In this document: positions 44,856 to 54,686 of the stretch, in pieces
Layout: each line of letters begins with the position of its first letter
Numbering within the stretch: the stretch's first letter is position 1
Origin: Chloroflexota bacterium
Lineage (GTDB): Bacteria; Chloroflexota; Anaerolineae; Anaerolineales; Villigracilaceae
NCBI GenBank assembly: GCA_013112685.1
Contig: JABFGC010000002.1
Coordinates: 1,870,902-1,934,901 of the forward strand
DNA length: 64,000 bases
Direction of reading: 5' to 3'
The notes under the pieces: model-generated
What the model saw: the letters and a program-made list of their open reading frames with translations, nothing else
What the model was told of the DNA's origin: nothing
Database searches by the model: none
Position numbers and translations under genes: made by a program

Positions 44856-46726
44856 TGGAAATTTCGGAGAACCTGCAAGGCATCCTTGCCACCCTTCCAT
44901 CCAAGCCGGGCTGCTACCTGTACCGCAACGCCGAAGGGACGATCATCTACGTCGGCAAGGCGGTGAATCTGAAGAACCGCGTGCGGAGTTACTTCCACGC
45001 GGATTCCAGCCACGATAACAAGACCCGCCGCCTGGTGCGCGAAATCGCGGACATCGAGTGGATCGTCGTCGGTTCGGAACTCGAGGCGCTCATCCTTGAG
45101 ATGAACCTGATCAAGAAGCACCGACCCAGGTACAACGTCCGCCTCAAGGATGACAAACGTTACCCGTACATCAAAATCCACTGGAACGAGCCGTACCCGA
45201 AAGTGACCGTCACCCGCCAGATGGCGGAGGACGGCGCGCGCTATTTCGGTCCGTACACTTCGGCGTGGGCGGTCCACCAGACGTTGGAAGTGCTGCGGAA
45301 GATCTTCCCCTACCTGACCTGCGACCGCGAGATCACCGGCAACGACCCACGCGCATGTTTGTATTACGACATCAAACTTTGCACTGCGCCGTGCATCGGG
45401 GCGATTTCAAAGGAAGACTACCGCCAAATGATCTCGGATCTGATGGAATTCCTGGGCGGACACAGCGAGCCGATTGTCCAGCGGCTGCAACAGGAAATGC
45501 AAAAGGCGTCGGACGAGATGCGCTTCGAGAAAGCCGCCGCCCTGCGCGACCAGTTGAAAGCCATGCAGTCCATTATCGAGCGGCAGAAGATCGTCTTCGG
45601 CGCGGACTACGAGGATTCGGATGTCATCGCTATGGCGCGCGCGGACGGTGAAGCCTGCGTGCAAATCTTCTTCATCCGCGGCGGCAAGTTGATCGGACGC
45701 GAATACTTCATCCTCGAAGGCACCGAGGATGCCAGCGACAACGAAGTGATGGCGGAATTCGTCAAACAGTTCTATACCGAAGCGGCGGTCATCCCCGAGC
45801 AGGTGATGCTCCCGCAGGAGATCGAGGAACGCAAGATTATCGCGCAGTGGCTCCGGGCCCAGGCGCGGCGGACAAAAAGTGGAATTGTTCGTCCCGAACG
45901 AGGGTCAACCGAAGGATTTGGTGAAGATGGCGGCGGAGAACGCCTCGGAGACCCTGCAAGCCCTGCGCGCCCAGTGGCAGGCGGACGCTCACCGCCGGAG
46001 CAGGGGCTCAGCGAATTGCAGATCGCGTTGAATCTGCCCGCTCCGCCGAACCGCATCGAATGTTACGATGTCAGCCACACGCAGGGCGTGGCGACGGTCG
46101 GCGCGATGGTGGTCTTCGAGCAGGGCGTACCGTCCAAGAGCCTGTATCGCAAGTTCAACATCGAAAGCACGAGCATCGGCGCGCCGGACGATTTCGCTTC
46201 GATGGAGGAAATGCTCACGCGCCGCTTCCGGCGTTGGAAAGGCTCGCAGGAAACCGAATCCGGTCCGGGGTCCAAAAAGGATGCGTCATTCTCCTTCCTG
46301 CCGGACCTCGTCATCATTGACGGGGGCAAGGGACAGTTGGGGCGCGTGGTCAAAGTCCTTGAACAATTCGATTTATTCGGGAAAGTGCCGGTGGTGGGAC
46401 TCGCCAAGCAGGAGGAGGAGATTTTCTTCCCGCACAAAAGCGAGCCGTTGATTTTGCCGCGTCACTCGCAGGGACTTTATTTGGTTCAGAGAATCCGCGA
46501 CGAGGCGCACCGCTACGGGATCACCGCGCATCGCAAAAAACGTACGAAGCTGGGTCTCGCATCGCAGTTGGACGCCATCCCGGGAATTGGTCCCACACGC
46601 CGAAAGGCGCTCTTGAAACATTTCGGTTCTGTGGATAAGATTAGAGAGGCAAGCATCGAAGAGTTGTTGAAGGTGAAAGGTATGAATGAAACTGCCGCGC
46701 AGAGCGTCAAGGCGCATTTGGAGTAG
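44855..46726 (+). CDS. uvrC: UvrC excinuclease subunit, with a compensated double frameshift
   Basis: Excinuclease ABC subunit C makes both incisions in nucleotide excision repair. It has the GIY-YIG nuclease (KPGCYLYRNAEGTIIYVGKAVNLKNR, about 17-45), a UVR helix pair (about 200-235), an RNase H-like domain (YDVSHTQGVATVGAMVVF; LVIIDGGKGQLG) and C-terminal helix-hairpin-helix motifs (IPGIGPTRRKALLKHFGS). Residues ~338-381 do not look like UvrC. Reading the next frame there restores GQKVELFVPNEG ... MAAENASETLQALRAQWQ. One extra base near 45869 and one missing near 45997 cancel each other. The protein is otherwise complete. Confidence 0.9.
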   Translation: MEISENLQGILATLPSKPGCYLYRNAEGTIIYVGKAVNLKNRVRSYFHADSSHDNKTRRLVREIADIEWIVVGSELEALILEMNLIKKHRPRYNVRLKDDKRYPYIKIHWNEPYPKVTVTRQMAEDGARYFGPYTSAWAVHQTLEVLRKIFPYLTCDREITGNDPRACLYYDIKLCTAPCIGAISKEDYRQMISDLMEFLGGHSEPIVQRLQQEMQKASDEMRFEKAAALRDQLKAMQSIIERQKIVFGADYEDSDVIAMARADGEACVQIFFIRGGKLIGREYFILEGTEDASDNEVMAEFVKQFYTEAAVIPEQVMLPQEIEERKIIAQWLRAQARRTKSGIVRPERGSTEGFGEDGGGERLGDPASPARPVAGGRSPPEQGLSELQIALNLPAPPNRIECYDVSHTQGVATVGAMVVFEQGVPSKSLYRKFNIESTSIGAPDDFASMEEMLTRRFRRWKGSQETESGPGSKKDASFSFLPDLVIIDGGKGQLGRVVKVLEQFDLFGKVPVVGLAKQEEEIFFPHKSEPLILPRHSQGLYLVQRIRDEAHRYGITAHRKKRTKLGLASQLDAIPGIGPTRRKALLKHFGSVDKIREASIEELLKVKGMNETAAQSVKAHLE

Positions 46727-46734
46727 GAGCCAAA

Positions 46735-47073
46735 ATGGTTTCAGAAACGCTCGTCGTTCCAGAGGCGATTTACCCTTATGCAAGAAGAATAACGGGTCAA
46801 TCGAATTTTCATCTTGCATCGTTGCCCGCGGCAAAAAATACGGTTCAATCGCGCATAAAAGAGGCCGAGGCGCTTATCACCGGTTTAGAAAACAAATATA
46901 AAATGACATTCCCCGAACTCGAGGAAGTCTGCCGCGACGAAAGGATCGAGAATCCATATTCATACGAAGTGGAAAAAGATGATTGGGACTGGGAAACCGC
47001 CATTGAGGACCATAAATCATTGGACGAAATTTATCGCTGGATAATCAGCGTGGAAGAGAATCTATCAAAATGA
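46735..47073 (+). CDS. Small acidic hypothetical protein
   Basis: The 112-residue protein is helical with a heptad-like middle (NTVQSRIKEAEALITGLENKYK) and an acidic C-terminus (EKDDWDWETAIEDHKSLDEIY). It resembles small antitoxin-like or adaptor proteins, but I cannot name a family. Its stop overlaps the start of the next gene by 4 bp, so translation is coupled to a single-domain response regulator. Confidence 0.55.
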   Translation: MVSETLVVPEAIYPYARRITGQSNFHLASLPAAKNTVQSRIKEAEALITGLENKYKMTFPELEEVCRDERIENPYSYEVEKDDWDWETAIEDHKSLDEIYRWIISVEENLSK

Positions 47074-47450
47074 AAGAAGTCTGGATCGTGGACGACGACG
47101 AGGAGATGGGTCATGCCATCGGCTTGATGCTGCAGCTGCTGGATTACGTTCCCAAAAAATTTCTGAACCCGCGCCCGGCGGCGCAGGCTCTGCTGGCGGG
47201 CAAGCGTCCCGAACTGCTGATCCTGGACATCAACATGCCGGAAGTGACCGGGCTGGACATGCTCGAGTTCCTCCGCCGCCGCAAGGAATGGAAGGACTTG
47301 CCTGTCATCATGCTCTCCTCCGAGGCGGCGGACGTGATGGTGGACAAAGCCCTGCGCATGGGTGCGGACGGCTACGTGATGAAACCTGTTACAATTGACG
47401 AACTGGAAAAGGCGATGGCGCAAGCCTTTTACAAACACCTTTCAAAGTAA
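47070..47450 (+). CDS. Single-domain response regulator (receiver only)
   Basis: The 126-residue protein is a CheY-like receiver: D8-D11 acidic cluster, phosphorylation site in LLILDINMPEVTG, S/T switch in IMLSSEAAD and lysine in GYVMKPVTIDEL. There is no output domain, so it works through protein contacts. It overlaps the preceding acidic protein gene. No kinase is adjacent. Confidence 0.88.
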   Translation: MKEVWIVDDDEEMGHAIGLMLQLLDYVPKKFLNPRPAAQALLAGKRPELLILDINMPEVTGLDMLEFLRRRKEWKDLPVIMLSSEAADVMVDKALRMGADGYVMKPVTIDELEKAMAQAFYKHLSK

Positions 47451-47460
47451 GCGAGTACGA

Positions 47461-47610
47461 ATGACTGGAAAAATTTCGAGAACCAAAAAACAAACCCGGG
47501 GCGCGGAGGAAGTTTCCTCCCGCCGGCAGCGTGCCGCGCAGATTCTCTTTGCGGTCTTTGCCGTGATTCTCATCCTTTCGATGGTGCTTTCCGCAGTTAC
47601 AAACTTCTAG
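47461..47610 (+). CDS. Small single-helix membrane protein
   Basis: The 49-residue protein has a basic N-terminus (MTGKISRTKKQTRG ... SSRRQRAAQ) and one C-terminal helix (ILFAVFAVILILSMVLSAV). It lies 10 bp after the receiver gene. Size and tail-anchored layout recall SecE-like or small anchor proteins, but SecE conserved residues are not visible. Function unknown. Confidence 0.5.
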   Translation: MTGKISRTKKQTRGAEEVSSRRQRAAQILFAVFAVILILSMVLSAVTNF

Positions 47611-47760
47611 CGTCCCCAACTGCCATACTCCCCGCGCGCGGCTCCCTCTGGTGCCGCGCTTTCTTGTGTGACAAAAAGTACCGCAAGATTCATTTTGCAC
47701 ACCCAGAGCGACATAAATGTCGCGGTACTGCGGCACTTCAAGAGATGACAAGGAACCAAT

Positions 47761-48837
47761 ATGCTCGATAAATTACAGGCGATCGAAGAAAAATTCGAAC
47801 AACTCGGCAACGAACTGCTCGAAGTGGGCAACGACTACAAACGCGCGGCGGAGGTCAGCAAGGAGCGCGCGGGTCTCGAACCGCTGATCGAGAAGGCGAA
47901 GGAATACCGTCAGGCGCTGAAAAGCCTGGAGGAGGCAAAAACCATTCTCGCGTCCGAAAATGATGCGGAACTGACCGCCCTTGCCAAAGCGGATATCGAA
48001 GACCTCGCACCCAAAATCGAAATCCTCGAAAAGGAAATCAAGGGACTGCTCGTGCCGAAAGATCCGCGCGACGACAAGAACGTCATCGTGGAAATCCGCG
48101 CGGGAGCGGGCGGAGACGAAGCCGCCATCTTCGCCGCGGATTTGTTCCGTATGTACACGCGCTACGCCGAAGACAAAAAATGGAAGACCGAGATCATGTC
48201 GGAGAATGCGATCGGCGTGGGCGGATACAAGGAAGTCATCTTTGAGGTCAAAGGCAGGGGCGCGTACTCGAAGTTGAAATATGAGTCGGGCGTGCATCGC
48301 GTGCAGCGCGTGCCAGCCACCGAAGCGCAGGGACGCATCCATACCTCCACCGCCACCGTCGCCGTGCTTGCCGAAGTGGACGACGTGGAGATTGACATCC
48401 CCGAAAGCGACATCGAGATCGAAGTGTTCCGTTCATCGGGCGCGGGCGGACAGAACGTGCAGAAGAACTCCACCGCCGTGCGCCTGTATCACAAGCCCAC
48501 CGGCATGGTCGTCACCTGCCAGGACGAGCGCTCGCAGTTGCAGAACAAACTGCGTGCCATGAGCATCCTGCGCGCGCGGTTGTACGAAATCGAAGAGCAG
48601 AAACGCCACGCCGAACTCGAAGCCGACCGCCGCTCGCAGGTTGGTTCGGGCGAACGCTCGGAGAAAATCCGCACCTACAATTACCCGCAAAACCGCGTCA
48701 CCGATCACCGCATCGGTTTGTCCAATTACAACCTGCCCGCCGTGATGGACGGCGACATTGACGAATTCATTGACGAACTCACCACCCGCGACGAAGCCGG
48801 GAAACTCGCCGCCACCAGCGTGGACGACGACGAATAA
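47761..48837 (+). CDS. prfA: Peptide chain release factor 1
   Basis: The 358-residue factor ends translation at UAA and UAG. GGQ at residues 229-231 ([17 protein letters not shown]) triggers hydrolysis of peptidyl-tRNA. The tripeptide region [12 protein letters not shown] and the domain layout are those of RF1 rather than RF2. A helical N-terminal domain is complete. The modifying enzyme PrmC is encoded 3 kb downstream, after an intervening glycosyltransferase-transporter block, whereas prfA and prmC are adjacent in many bacteria. Confidence 0.95.
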   Translation: MLDKLQAIEEKFEQLGNELLEVGNDYKRAAEVSKERAGLEPLIEKAKEYRQALKSLEEAKTILASENDAELTALAKADIEDLAPKIEILEKEIKGLLVPKDPRDDKNVIVEIRAGAGGDEAAIFAADLFRMYTRYAEDKKWKTEIMSENAIGVGGYKEVIFEVKGRGAYSKLKYESGVHRVQRVPATEAQGRIHTSTATVAVLAEVDDVEIDIPESDIEIEVFRSSGAGGQNVQKNSTAVRLYHKPTGMVVTCQDERSQLQNKLRAMSILRARLYEIEEQKRHAELEADRRSQVGSGERSEKIRTYNYPQNRVTDHRIGLSNYNLPAVMDGDIDEFIDELTTRDEAGKLAATSVDDDE

Positions 48838-48927
48838 CCTTATGCAAAACAGGCTGGAACTTCCCAGCCCGTTTTCCGTCCTACCGTATCACATTTTATC
48901 CGGTTTGAACGCATGGAATGGAGCGTC

Positions 48928-50064
48928 ATGAAAAAGTTTCAACTCCCGCTTCGCCTTCTTGCGATTGTTGCAGTCCTTTTCGTTGGATGGGCTCTCCGCG
49001 CCCGCGCCGTGGACATGCTGTCCATTGATTATGACGAAGACGATTACCTGCGCGCCGGTCAGGAATACGCGCATCTCATTCGGACTTCGGACTGGTCCGG
49101 TTTTCTGGAAACGAACTACCGCCCCGAACACCCCCCGCTGGCGAAGATCGTCATCGGCTTGAGTCTTCTCTCCGCGCCGGAAAAGGAACTGACGCCGGAC
49201 CGCGCCACCACTGCCGAGCCGGATAAATTCCTGCCGCGCGAACTGGTGAAACCGGCGCGCACCGCCAATGCCGTCCTCGGCTGGCTGACCGTGGCTCTGC
49301 TGGCGTTCGTCAACCCGCTGGCGGGACTCGCGCTTGCGACTCACGCCTTCACCATCAAGTATGTTTCGCAGGTCATGCTCGAAGCCCTGCCCGCGCTGAC
49401 GAGTTTCCTCACCGCGCTGGCGTACCTGCAATTCAAAAAGAATCGCGGAATGGGCTGGCTGGCTGCGTCGGCTGTCTTCCTCGGTCTGACTGCCGCCTCA
49501 AAGTACCTGTACTGCGTGGTCGGCATCGCCATTCTCGCCGATTGGTTCCTCGATGCAAGGGCGCGCGATGAAGTCAAGCCTTTTGTCAGGCAAGCCGGCT
49601 TGTGGGGAGTTTTGGCAGTCGTCGTCTTCTTCGCGGCGGATCCCTTCCTTTGGGCGGACCCGCTCACCCATCTGCGTGAATCGGTCTTTTATCATGCCGG
49701 GTATTCCACCGGCGCGGCGGAAGTCCAGCGCTCGAACTTCCCTTTTTGGCAGCCGCTCAACTGGCTGGTTTTCTCGCCTTCGTTCTGGCACCCGGATGTC
49801 TTTCTCTTTACGCCGGATTTTCTGATCGCCCTCTTCGCCGTCTTCGGTGCGGCGCGCCTGTGGAGGAAGGAGCGTCTGTATGCCTTGTGGCTTGGGCTTG
49901 CCGTCCTTTTCCTCCTGTTTTGGCCCACCAAGTGGCCCCAATACGTGCTGACCCTGACCGTGCCGCTCTCGCTCGCCGCCGCCGAAGGCTTGACCCAGAC
50001 CTGGCAGGGACTCGTCGCCGCTTTCAAAAACCGCAACCTGAACCGGCAGCCATACAACAAAAGG
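48928..50064 (+). CDS. GT39/ArnT-like membrane glycosyltransferase domain, probably fused to MalF
   Basis: About 380 residues with 9-10 helices. After helix 1 comes an acidic loop LSIDYDEDDYLRAGQEYA, which matches the D-E catalytic loop of GT-C (GT39/PMT) transferases, then NYRPEHPPLAKI, another hallmark. The family moves sugars from lipid carriers to acceptors outside the membrane. ATG 48928 follows GGAGCG; 48913 is an alternative. The frame runs into MalF coding sequence; one extra base near 50064 (AAAA/GGG) would join both parts into a single ~700-residue protein. No separate start for MalF is evident. Confidence 0.72.
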
Positions 50065-51052
50065 GAATCGCGCCAAGCCGTTCCCCTGGCTCGTCCCGGG
50101 GCTGGTTGCCTTCGCCGTTTTGACCCTCCTGCCGTTCCTCTTCCAACTCGCCGTCTCCATCACGGACTTCAACAGCGCGTCCATCCGGGACGGCTTTCAG
50201 GGCGGCATTTGGCGTGAAGTGTTCGGCGGGCTGACGGGTCAGATCGAAGCGGCAAACCCCGAATTCCCCTTCCGTTCCAACGAGGTCCAATACACCGGCT
50301 TTTCGGGTTATCTGCCCATCTTCCAGTTCGTCACCAGCGACGGCATCTTCATCTTCAACATCCTGTGGATGACCGTCTCCACCAGCCTGCAAGTGATCCT
50401 GGGGCTTGGGCTCGCCATCCTGCTCAATCAGCGCGGCGTGCGGCTGGGAAAATTCTGGCAGGCGCTTTTCATCCTGCCGTGGGCGATCCCCGAATTCATC
50501 GGCGCGTTGTTGTGGCTGAACATTTTCATCCCGGAGATCGGCTGGCTCAGCCTTGCCGCGCAAAAATACGGAGACGCTTTTCCCTTGCAGTTCTTCATCG
50601 GCTGGGAAAGGACGCCCAACCTGTGGTTCCTGGTCTTTCTCATCCCCGCCATCTGGTATGGATTCCCGCTCATCATGCTCGCCGCCAGCGCAGGGCTGAG
50701 GACGATTCCCAAAGAGGTTTTTGAAGCCGCCACCATGGACGGCGCGAACAGTTGGCAGGTGCTGCGCCACATGACGCTTCCCCTGCTGATGCCCGTTCTT
50801 CTGCCCGCCATCATCATCCGCGGAATCTACGCCTTCAACCAGTTCTATCTTTTCCAGGCGTTCTTTTTTACAAACAGCACGTTTGCCACGCTTTCGTACA
50901 ACCTCTTCAATCCCTCCGGGTCGTTCGACCTGCCCGGCGGGCAGTTCGGCGCCTCCGCCATCATCAACATCATCACCGTCGTCATCCTGATCGGCCTGGT
51001 CAGCCTGTTCAACCGCGAAATGCAAACCCGCGAGGAGTTCCGCAATGCGTAA
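50065..51052 (+). CDS. MalF-type ABC sugar permease
   Basis: The frame gives KPFPWLVPGLVAFAVLTLLPF and then the BPD permease domain, ending in NREMQTREEFRNA. The EAA loop is clear: EAATMDGANSWQVLRHMTLPLLMP. The periplasmic region with FNSASIRDGFQGGIW resembles MalF. In this frame there is no good start codon before a TTG at 50120 inside the first helix, and the frame is closed upstream near 50033. That supports translation as part of the preceding protein once a one-base insertion is removed. MalG overlaps its end by 8 bp. No binding protein or ATPase is seen nearby. Confidence 0.82.
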
Positions 51053-51896
51053 CCTGTCCATCTCCCGCCAGATCGTCACCCAGTTGGTTTTTCTGCTGGT
51101 CGGTTTGTTCATCCTCGTCCCCATCTGGAGCACCGTTCGTCTCGCCTTCGACGGCTCCCTGCGCGGACGTCCCACCGAATTCACCTGGCTGCCAAAGAAA
51201 TTTTCGACCGAAGCCTTCACCGCCGTACTGGACCGTCCCTATCAATCGGTGGAATTCAGCGTCCTCCTGCGCAACAGCATGGTCGTTTCGATCGGAGCCG
51301 CCATCCTCGCCATCCTCCTCGGACTCTCGCTCGCCTACGGCTTTGCGCGCTTCCGCTTCCCCGCCCGCAACAGCGGACTCTTCGTTCTCCTGCTCGCGGC
51401 GCTGCTCCCGCCGATTGCCTTTGCCACGCCGCTTTACATCATCCTCAGCCTGCTCAAACTCCGCACCACCCTGCTCGGTTTGACCATCGTCTATGCCGCG
51501 TTTGCCATGCCGTTCGGCGTCTGGAACATGCGCGCCGCCTTCCAAGCCATTTCAAAGGAAGTGGAGGAAGCCGCCTATCTCGACGGCGCAAACAACTTCC
51601 AATCCTTTCTGCACATCAGCCTGCCCATCTCCCTGCCGTCCATCGCCGTCACCGCCATGATTGCCTTCCTGATGGGTTACACCGAGTTCGCCATCGGCTG
51701 GCTCTTCGTGGACAAAGCCGATAACGTCACGCTTTCCATGGCGGTCTACGCCCTCGTCAACGGACAGTTCTCCGGCGCGCAGCCGTGGAGTTATCTCGGC
51801 TCGCTCGCCATCATCATGTCCATCCCGGTCATCGTCATCTTCATCCTCTTCCAGCAGACCCTGATGGAACGCCTCCTGTTCCGAGAAACCTCATGA
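51045..51896 (+). CDS. MalG-type ABC sugar permease
   Basis: The 283-residue permease has six helices and the EAA loop EEAAYLDGANNFQSFLHISLPISLP. FDGSLRGRPTEFTWLPKKFS in the periplasmic loop resembles MalG-type permeases. It overlaps MalF and ends in ATGA with prmC, so it is cotranslated on both sides. The transported sugar is unknown; the partner ATPase is probably encoded elsewhere (for example a shared MsmX-like ATPase), which is inference. Confidence 0.88.
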   Translation: MRNLSISRQIVTQLVFLLVGLFILVPIWSTVRLAFDGSLRGRPTEFTWLPKKFSTEAFTAVLDRPYQSVEFSVLLRNSMVVSIGAAILAILLGLSLAYGFARFRFPARNSGLFVLLLAALLPPIAFATPLYIILSLLKLRTTLLGLTIVYAAFAMPFGVWNMRAAFQAISKEVEEAAYLDGANNFQSFLHISLPISLPSIAVTAMIAFLMGYTEFAIGWLFVDKADNVTLSMAVYALVNGQFSGAQPWSYLGSLAIIMSIPVIVIFILFQQTLMERLLFRETS

Positions 51897-52753
51897 GCGT
51901 CACGGCAGGTGAATACCTCAAACAAATTGCCCCAAAACTTACCGATGAATTCTCGGAACGCGACGCGCAGGTTTTGCTCGCGCACGTGATCGGACATCCG
52001 CGCGCGTGGCTGCTCGCTCATTTGGAAACGCCTCTGAATCCGCCGCAGGTTGATTCGGCAAATCAAGCCTTTTCCCGGCTGGAGGCGGGCGAACCCCTGC
52101 CCTACATCCTCGGTCACTGGGAATTTTACGGTCTCGATTTCGACATCACCCCCGATGTCCTGATTCCCCGCCCCGAGACCGAACTGCTCGTGGAAAGAGC
52201 CATCCGCTGGCTGAAGGACTCGCCCGAACGGCGCACCGTCGCAGACGTTGGCACGGGGTCGGGCGTCATCGCGGTCGCGGTCGCCATGCGCGTCCCGGAT
52301 GTGCGCGTCCTCGCCACCGATATTTCCCGCGCCGCGCTCCGGGTCGCCCAGCATAACGCGCAAAAATTCAACGTCCACCACCGCATGGATTTCCTGCAAT
52401 GCGACCTGCTCCCCACGCACGTTGACCCTCTGCCCACCGACAGTCACTTCGACCTCATCTGCGCCAACCTGCCCTACGTCCCGACGAAAACTTTACACGG
52501 CCTCCCGGTCTTTGGTCGTGAACCAACTCTCGCCCTGGATGGAGGCGAAGACGGTCTCGACCTGTATCGCCGCCTGCTCGCCCTGTCCATAAACTGGCTC
52601 GCTCCCAGAGGCGCGCTCCTGCTGGAGATCGAAGCCGCGCAGGGGATGAAAGCCCTCAGCCTCGCATACGACCTCTTCGCCGAATCCACCATTCAACTGC
52701 ACAAAGACCTCGCCGGACGCGACAGACTGCTCGAAATCCATTTGCACGAATAA
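51893..52753 (+). CDS. prmC: Release factor glutamine methyltransferase PrmC
   Basis: The ~286-residue enzyme methylates the GGQ glutamine of release factors. It has an N-terminal helical domain with GEPLPYILGHWEFYG, SAM motif I VADVGTGSGVIAVAVA and, in place of the usual NPPY, the sequence NLPY in LICANLPYVP. RPETELLVERA is also typical. Start ATG 51893 overlaps the malG stop (ATGA). It is in one operon with MalF/MalG and tsaC. Confidence 0.9.
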   Translation: MSVTAGEYLKQIAPKLTDEFSERDAQVLLAHVIGHPRAWLLAHLETPLNPPQVDSANQAFSRLEAGEPLPYILGHWEFYGLDFDITPDVLIPRPETELLVERAIRWLKDSPERRTVADVGTGSGVIAVAVAMRVPDVRVLATDISRAALRVAQHNAQKFNVHHRMDFLQCDLLPTHVDPLPTDSHFDLICANLPYVPTKTLHGLPVFGREPTLALDGGEDGLDLYRRLLALSINWLAPRGALLLEIEAAQGMKALSLAYDLFAESTIQLHKDLAGRDRLLEIHLHE

Positions 52754-52762
52754 AATAGAGAC

Positions 52763-53371
52763 ATGAAAACCGAAATTCTCCCCGCGGCAAATCTCCAGCG
52801 CGCGCTCGACGTTCTGAAAACCGGCGGCATCGTCGCCTTCCCCACCGATACCGTCTACGGGCTGGGCGCGCCCGCCTTCGACAACCCCGCCATCGAAAGC
52901 ATCTACGCCGCCAAAGACCGTCCCATCGAAAAAGCCATCCCGATTTTGATCGGCGATTTGAGCGACCTCGAAAAAGTTGCGATGAACGTCCCGGACATGG
53001 CTCTCCGTTTTGCCGCCCGCTTCTGGCCCGGACCGTTGACCTGCGTCATCCCCAAACAGCCGACTCTCCCCCCAGCCGTCTCTGCCACTCCCACCGTCGC
53101 CGTGCGCATCCCGAACCATCCCGATGCGCTCGCCCTGCTCCGCGCCGCCGGACCGATGGCGGTCACCTCGGCGAACATCTCCGGCGCGCAAAGCCCGACC
53201 ACCGCGCAGGAAGTATACGAACAACTCAACGGGCGTATCCCATTGATATTGGACGGCGGCAGGACGCCCGGCGGCATTCCATCCACGCTGGTGGATTGCA
53301 CCGGAGACAAACCCGTCATTTTGCGCGAAGGACCGATTGCTCTCGAAACATTGCTTGCCGCCCTCGGTTAA
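52763..53371 (+). CDS. tsaC: Threonylcarbamoyl-AMP synthase
   Basis: The 202-residue YrdC/Sua5-domain protein makes threonylcarbamoyl-AMP for the t6A37 tRNA modification. GGIVAFPTDTVYGLGAPAF and AAKDRP-x-x-K-A-I-P form the nucleotide and threonine pocket, and MAVTSANISGAQSP is the third conserved block. It starts 9 bp after prmC. The partner TsaD is encoded convergently 121 bp downstream. Confidence 0.93.
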   Translation: MKTEILPAANLQRALDVLKTGGIVAFPTDTVYGLGAPAFDNPAIESIYAAKDRPIEKAIPILIGDLSDLEKVAMNVPDMALRFAARFWPGPLTCVIPKQPTLPPAVSATPTVAVRIPNHPDALALLRAAGPMAVTSANISGAQSPTTAQEVYEQLNGRIPLILDGGRTPGGIPSTLVDCTGDKPVILREGPIALETLLAALG

Positions 53372-53492
53372 TCTCTCATCGAACGCTTAATCAAAGTTCA
53401 GCCGCTATTTAACTGCCCAAATATAATGAAAGTTGCATTCTCCTGAATTACTCCCCTGTCCGGCTCGGGCAAGCCGCTGGGGAGTGATTTTT

Positions 53493-54522
53493 TTAAGATA
53501 ACGGCCAGGTCGGCAGGATGTCCATCTCCAACTCGGAGACGTGACCCAGTGCGTAACGGAAATATCCCGCCGCGCCGATCATCGCCGCGTTGTCGGTGCA
53601 AAGCGAAAGGGGCGGAATGTGCACGGGGAATTCCGTCTGCGCTTTGAATGTCTGGCGCAAAGCGCGGTTGGCGGAAACGCCGCCCGCCACCAGGATTTCC
53701 TTCGCGCCGAATTCGCGCGCCGCGTCCATCGTTTTCTTGAACAGCACATCCACCACCGCTTTTTGGAACGAAGCCGCCAGGTCATGCACGGGGATTCCGT
53801 TGCTGCGCTTTTTCAAATCCTGCACCTCATAAAGGACGGAGGTTTTCACTCCGCTGAAGGAAAAGTTCCAGGTTCCATCGAGCCAGGCGCGGGGGAAGTT
53901 GAAGCGCGAAGCGTCGCCTTCCTCCGCGGCTTTCTGCACGGAAGGTCCGCCGGGGTAGGGTAAATCCAACAGCCGCGCCACCTTATCGAAGGCTTCACCC
54001 GCCGCATCGTCCAGCGTGGAGCCGAGGCGCTGGTAGGTCAAGTGGTCGGTCATCAGATTCAACTCGGTGTGACCACCCGAAACGAGTAATGCCATGAGCG
54101 GGAATTGCGGCGCGGGCGGGACGGGATCGCCTGCGTTGTACACCCACGCGGAATAAATGTGTCCCTCCGGGTGATTCACGCCGACGATGGGTTTATCGAG
54201 CGCGAGCGCGATGCCCTTCGCCATGTTCATGCCGACGATGAGCGATCCGGCGAGACCGGGTCCCCTGTGTGACGGCGATCGCGTCAATATCGTTGAGCGT
54301 GAGGTGCGCCTGCGCAAGCGCCGCCTGCACAACAGGGATGATGCTCAACACATGCTGGCGCGACGCGACTTCGGGAAACACGCCGCCATAGCGGGCATGG
54401 ACTTCCATTTGAGACGCAACAACGGACGAAAGCAGCGCGCGTCCGTTTTCGATGACGGCGCACGCGGTTTCATCGCACGAGGTTTCGATGGCAAGGATTC
54501 GGGCAGGTTTCAGATCGGACAT
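53493..54522 (-). CDS. tsaD: tRNA threonylcarbamoyladenosine transferase subunit TsaD, one frameshift
   Basis: TsaD transfers the threonylcarbamoyl group to A37. [17 protein letters not shown] opens the ASKHA fold, HPEGHIYS carries the metal histidines, and [24 protein letters not shown] and [12 protein letters not shown] follow. An extra base near 54268 breaks the frame inside the VT-x-GPGLAGSL motif. Both halves are otherwise well conserved. Because tsaD is essential in most bacteria, a sequencing error is the best explanation. It is convergent with tsaC. Confidence 0.88.
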
Positions 54523-54583
54523 ATTCCTTTTTTACCACAGAGTATCCATGAAAGGGTTTCACCCCGAAGGATGAAAAAGGAGT

Positions 54584-54625
54584 CCAGAAGTTCTACTTCT
54601 GGAATTCCGCAAGTGGAACTTGCGG
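54584..54625. terminator. Two consecutive hairpins upstream of tsaD
   Basis: CCAGAAG/CTTCTGG and CCGCAAGT/ACTTGCGG form two adjacent stems. The second is followed by AGTCTTTCTATTTT on the plus strand. On the minus strand they lie just beyond the 3' end of the ATPase relic. Confidence 0.5.
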
Positions 54626-54686
54626 AGTCTTTCTATTTTAGAGCACGTAAAGAAAAAATAGTTTTAGATCTTGTGGTGAATTCTTT

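Noticed and set aside
45869-45997. Programmed ribosomal frameshifting in uvrC and other broken genes
   Set aside because: Sites differ, lack a common slippery motif and occur in unrelated genes, which fits sequence errors better.
50024-51220. Long minus-strand open frame across the MalF region
   Set aside because: Composition is highly charged and biased and it lies opposite a clear permease with EAA loop.
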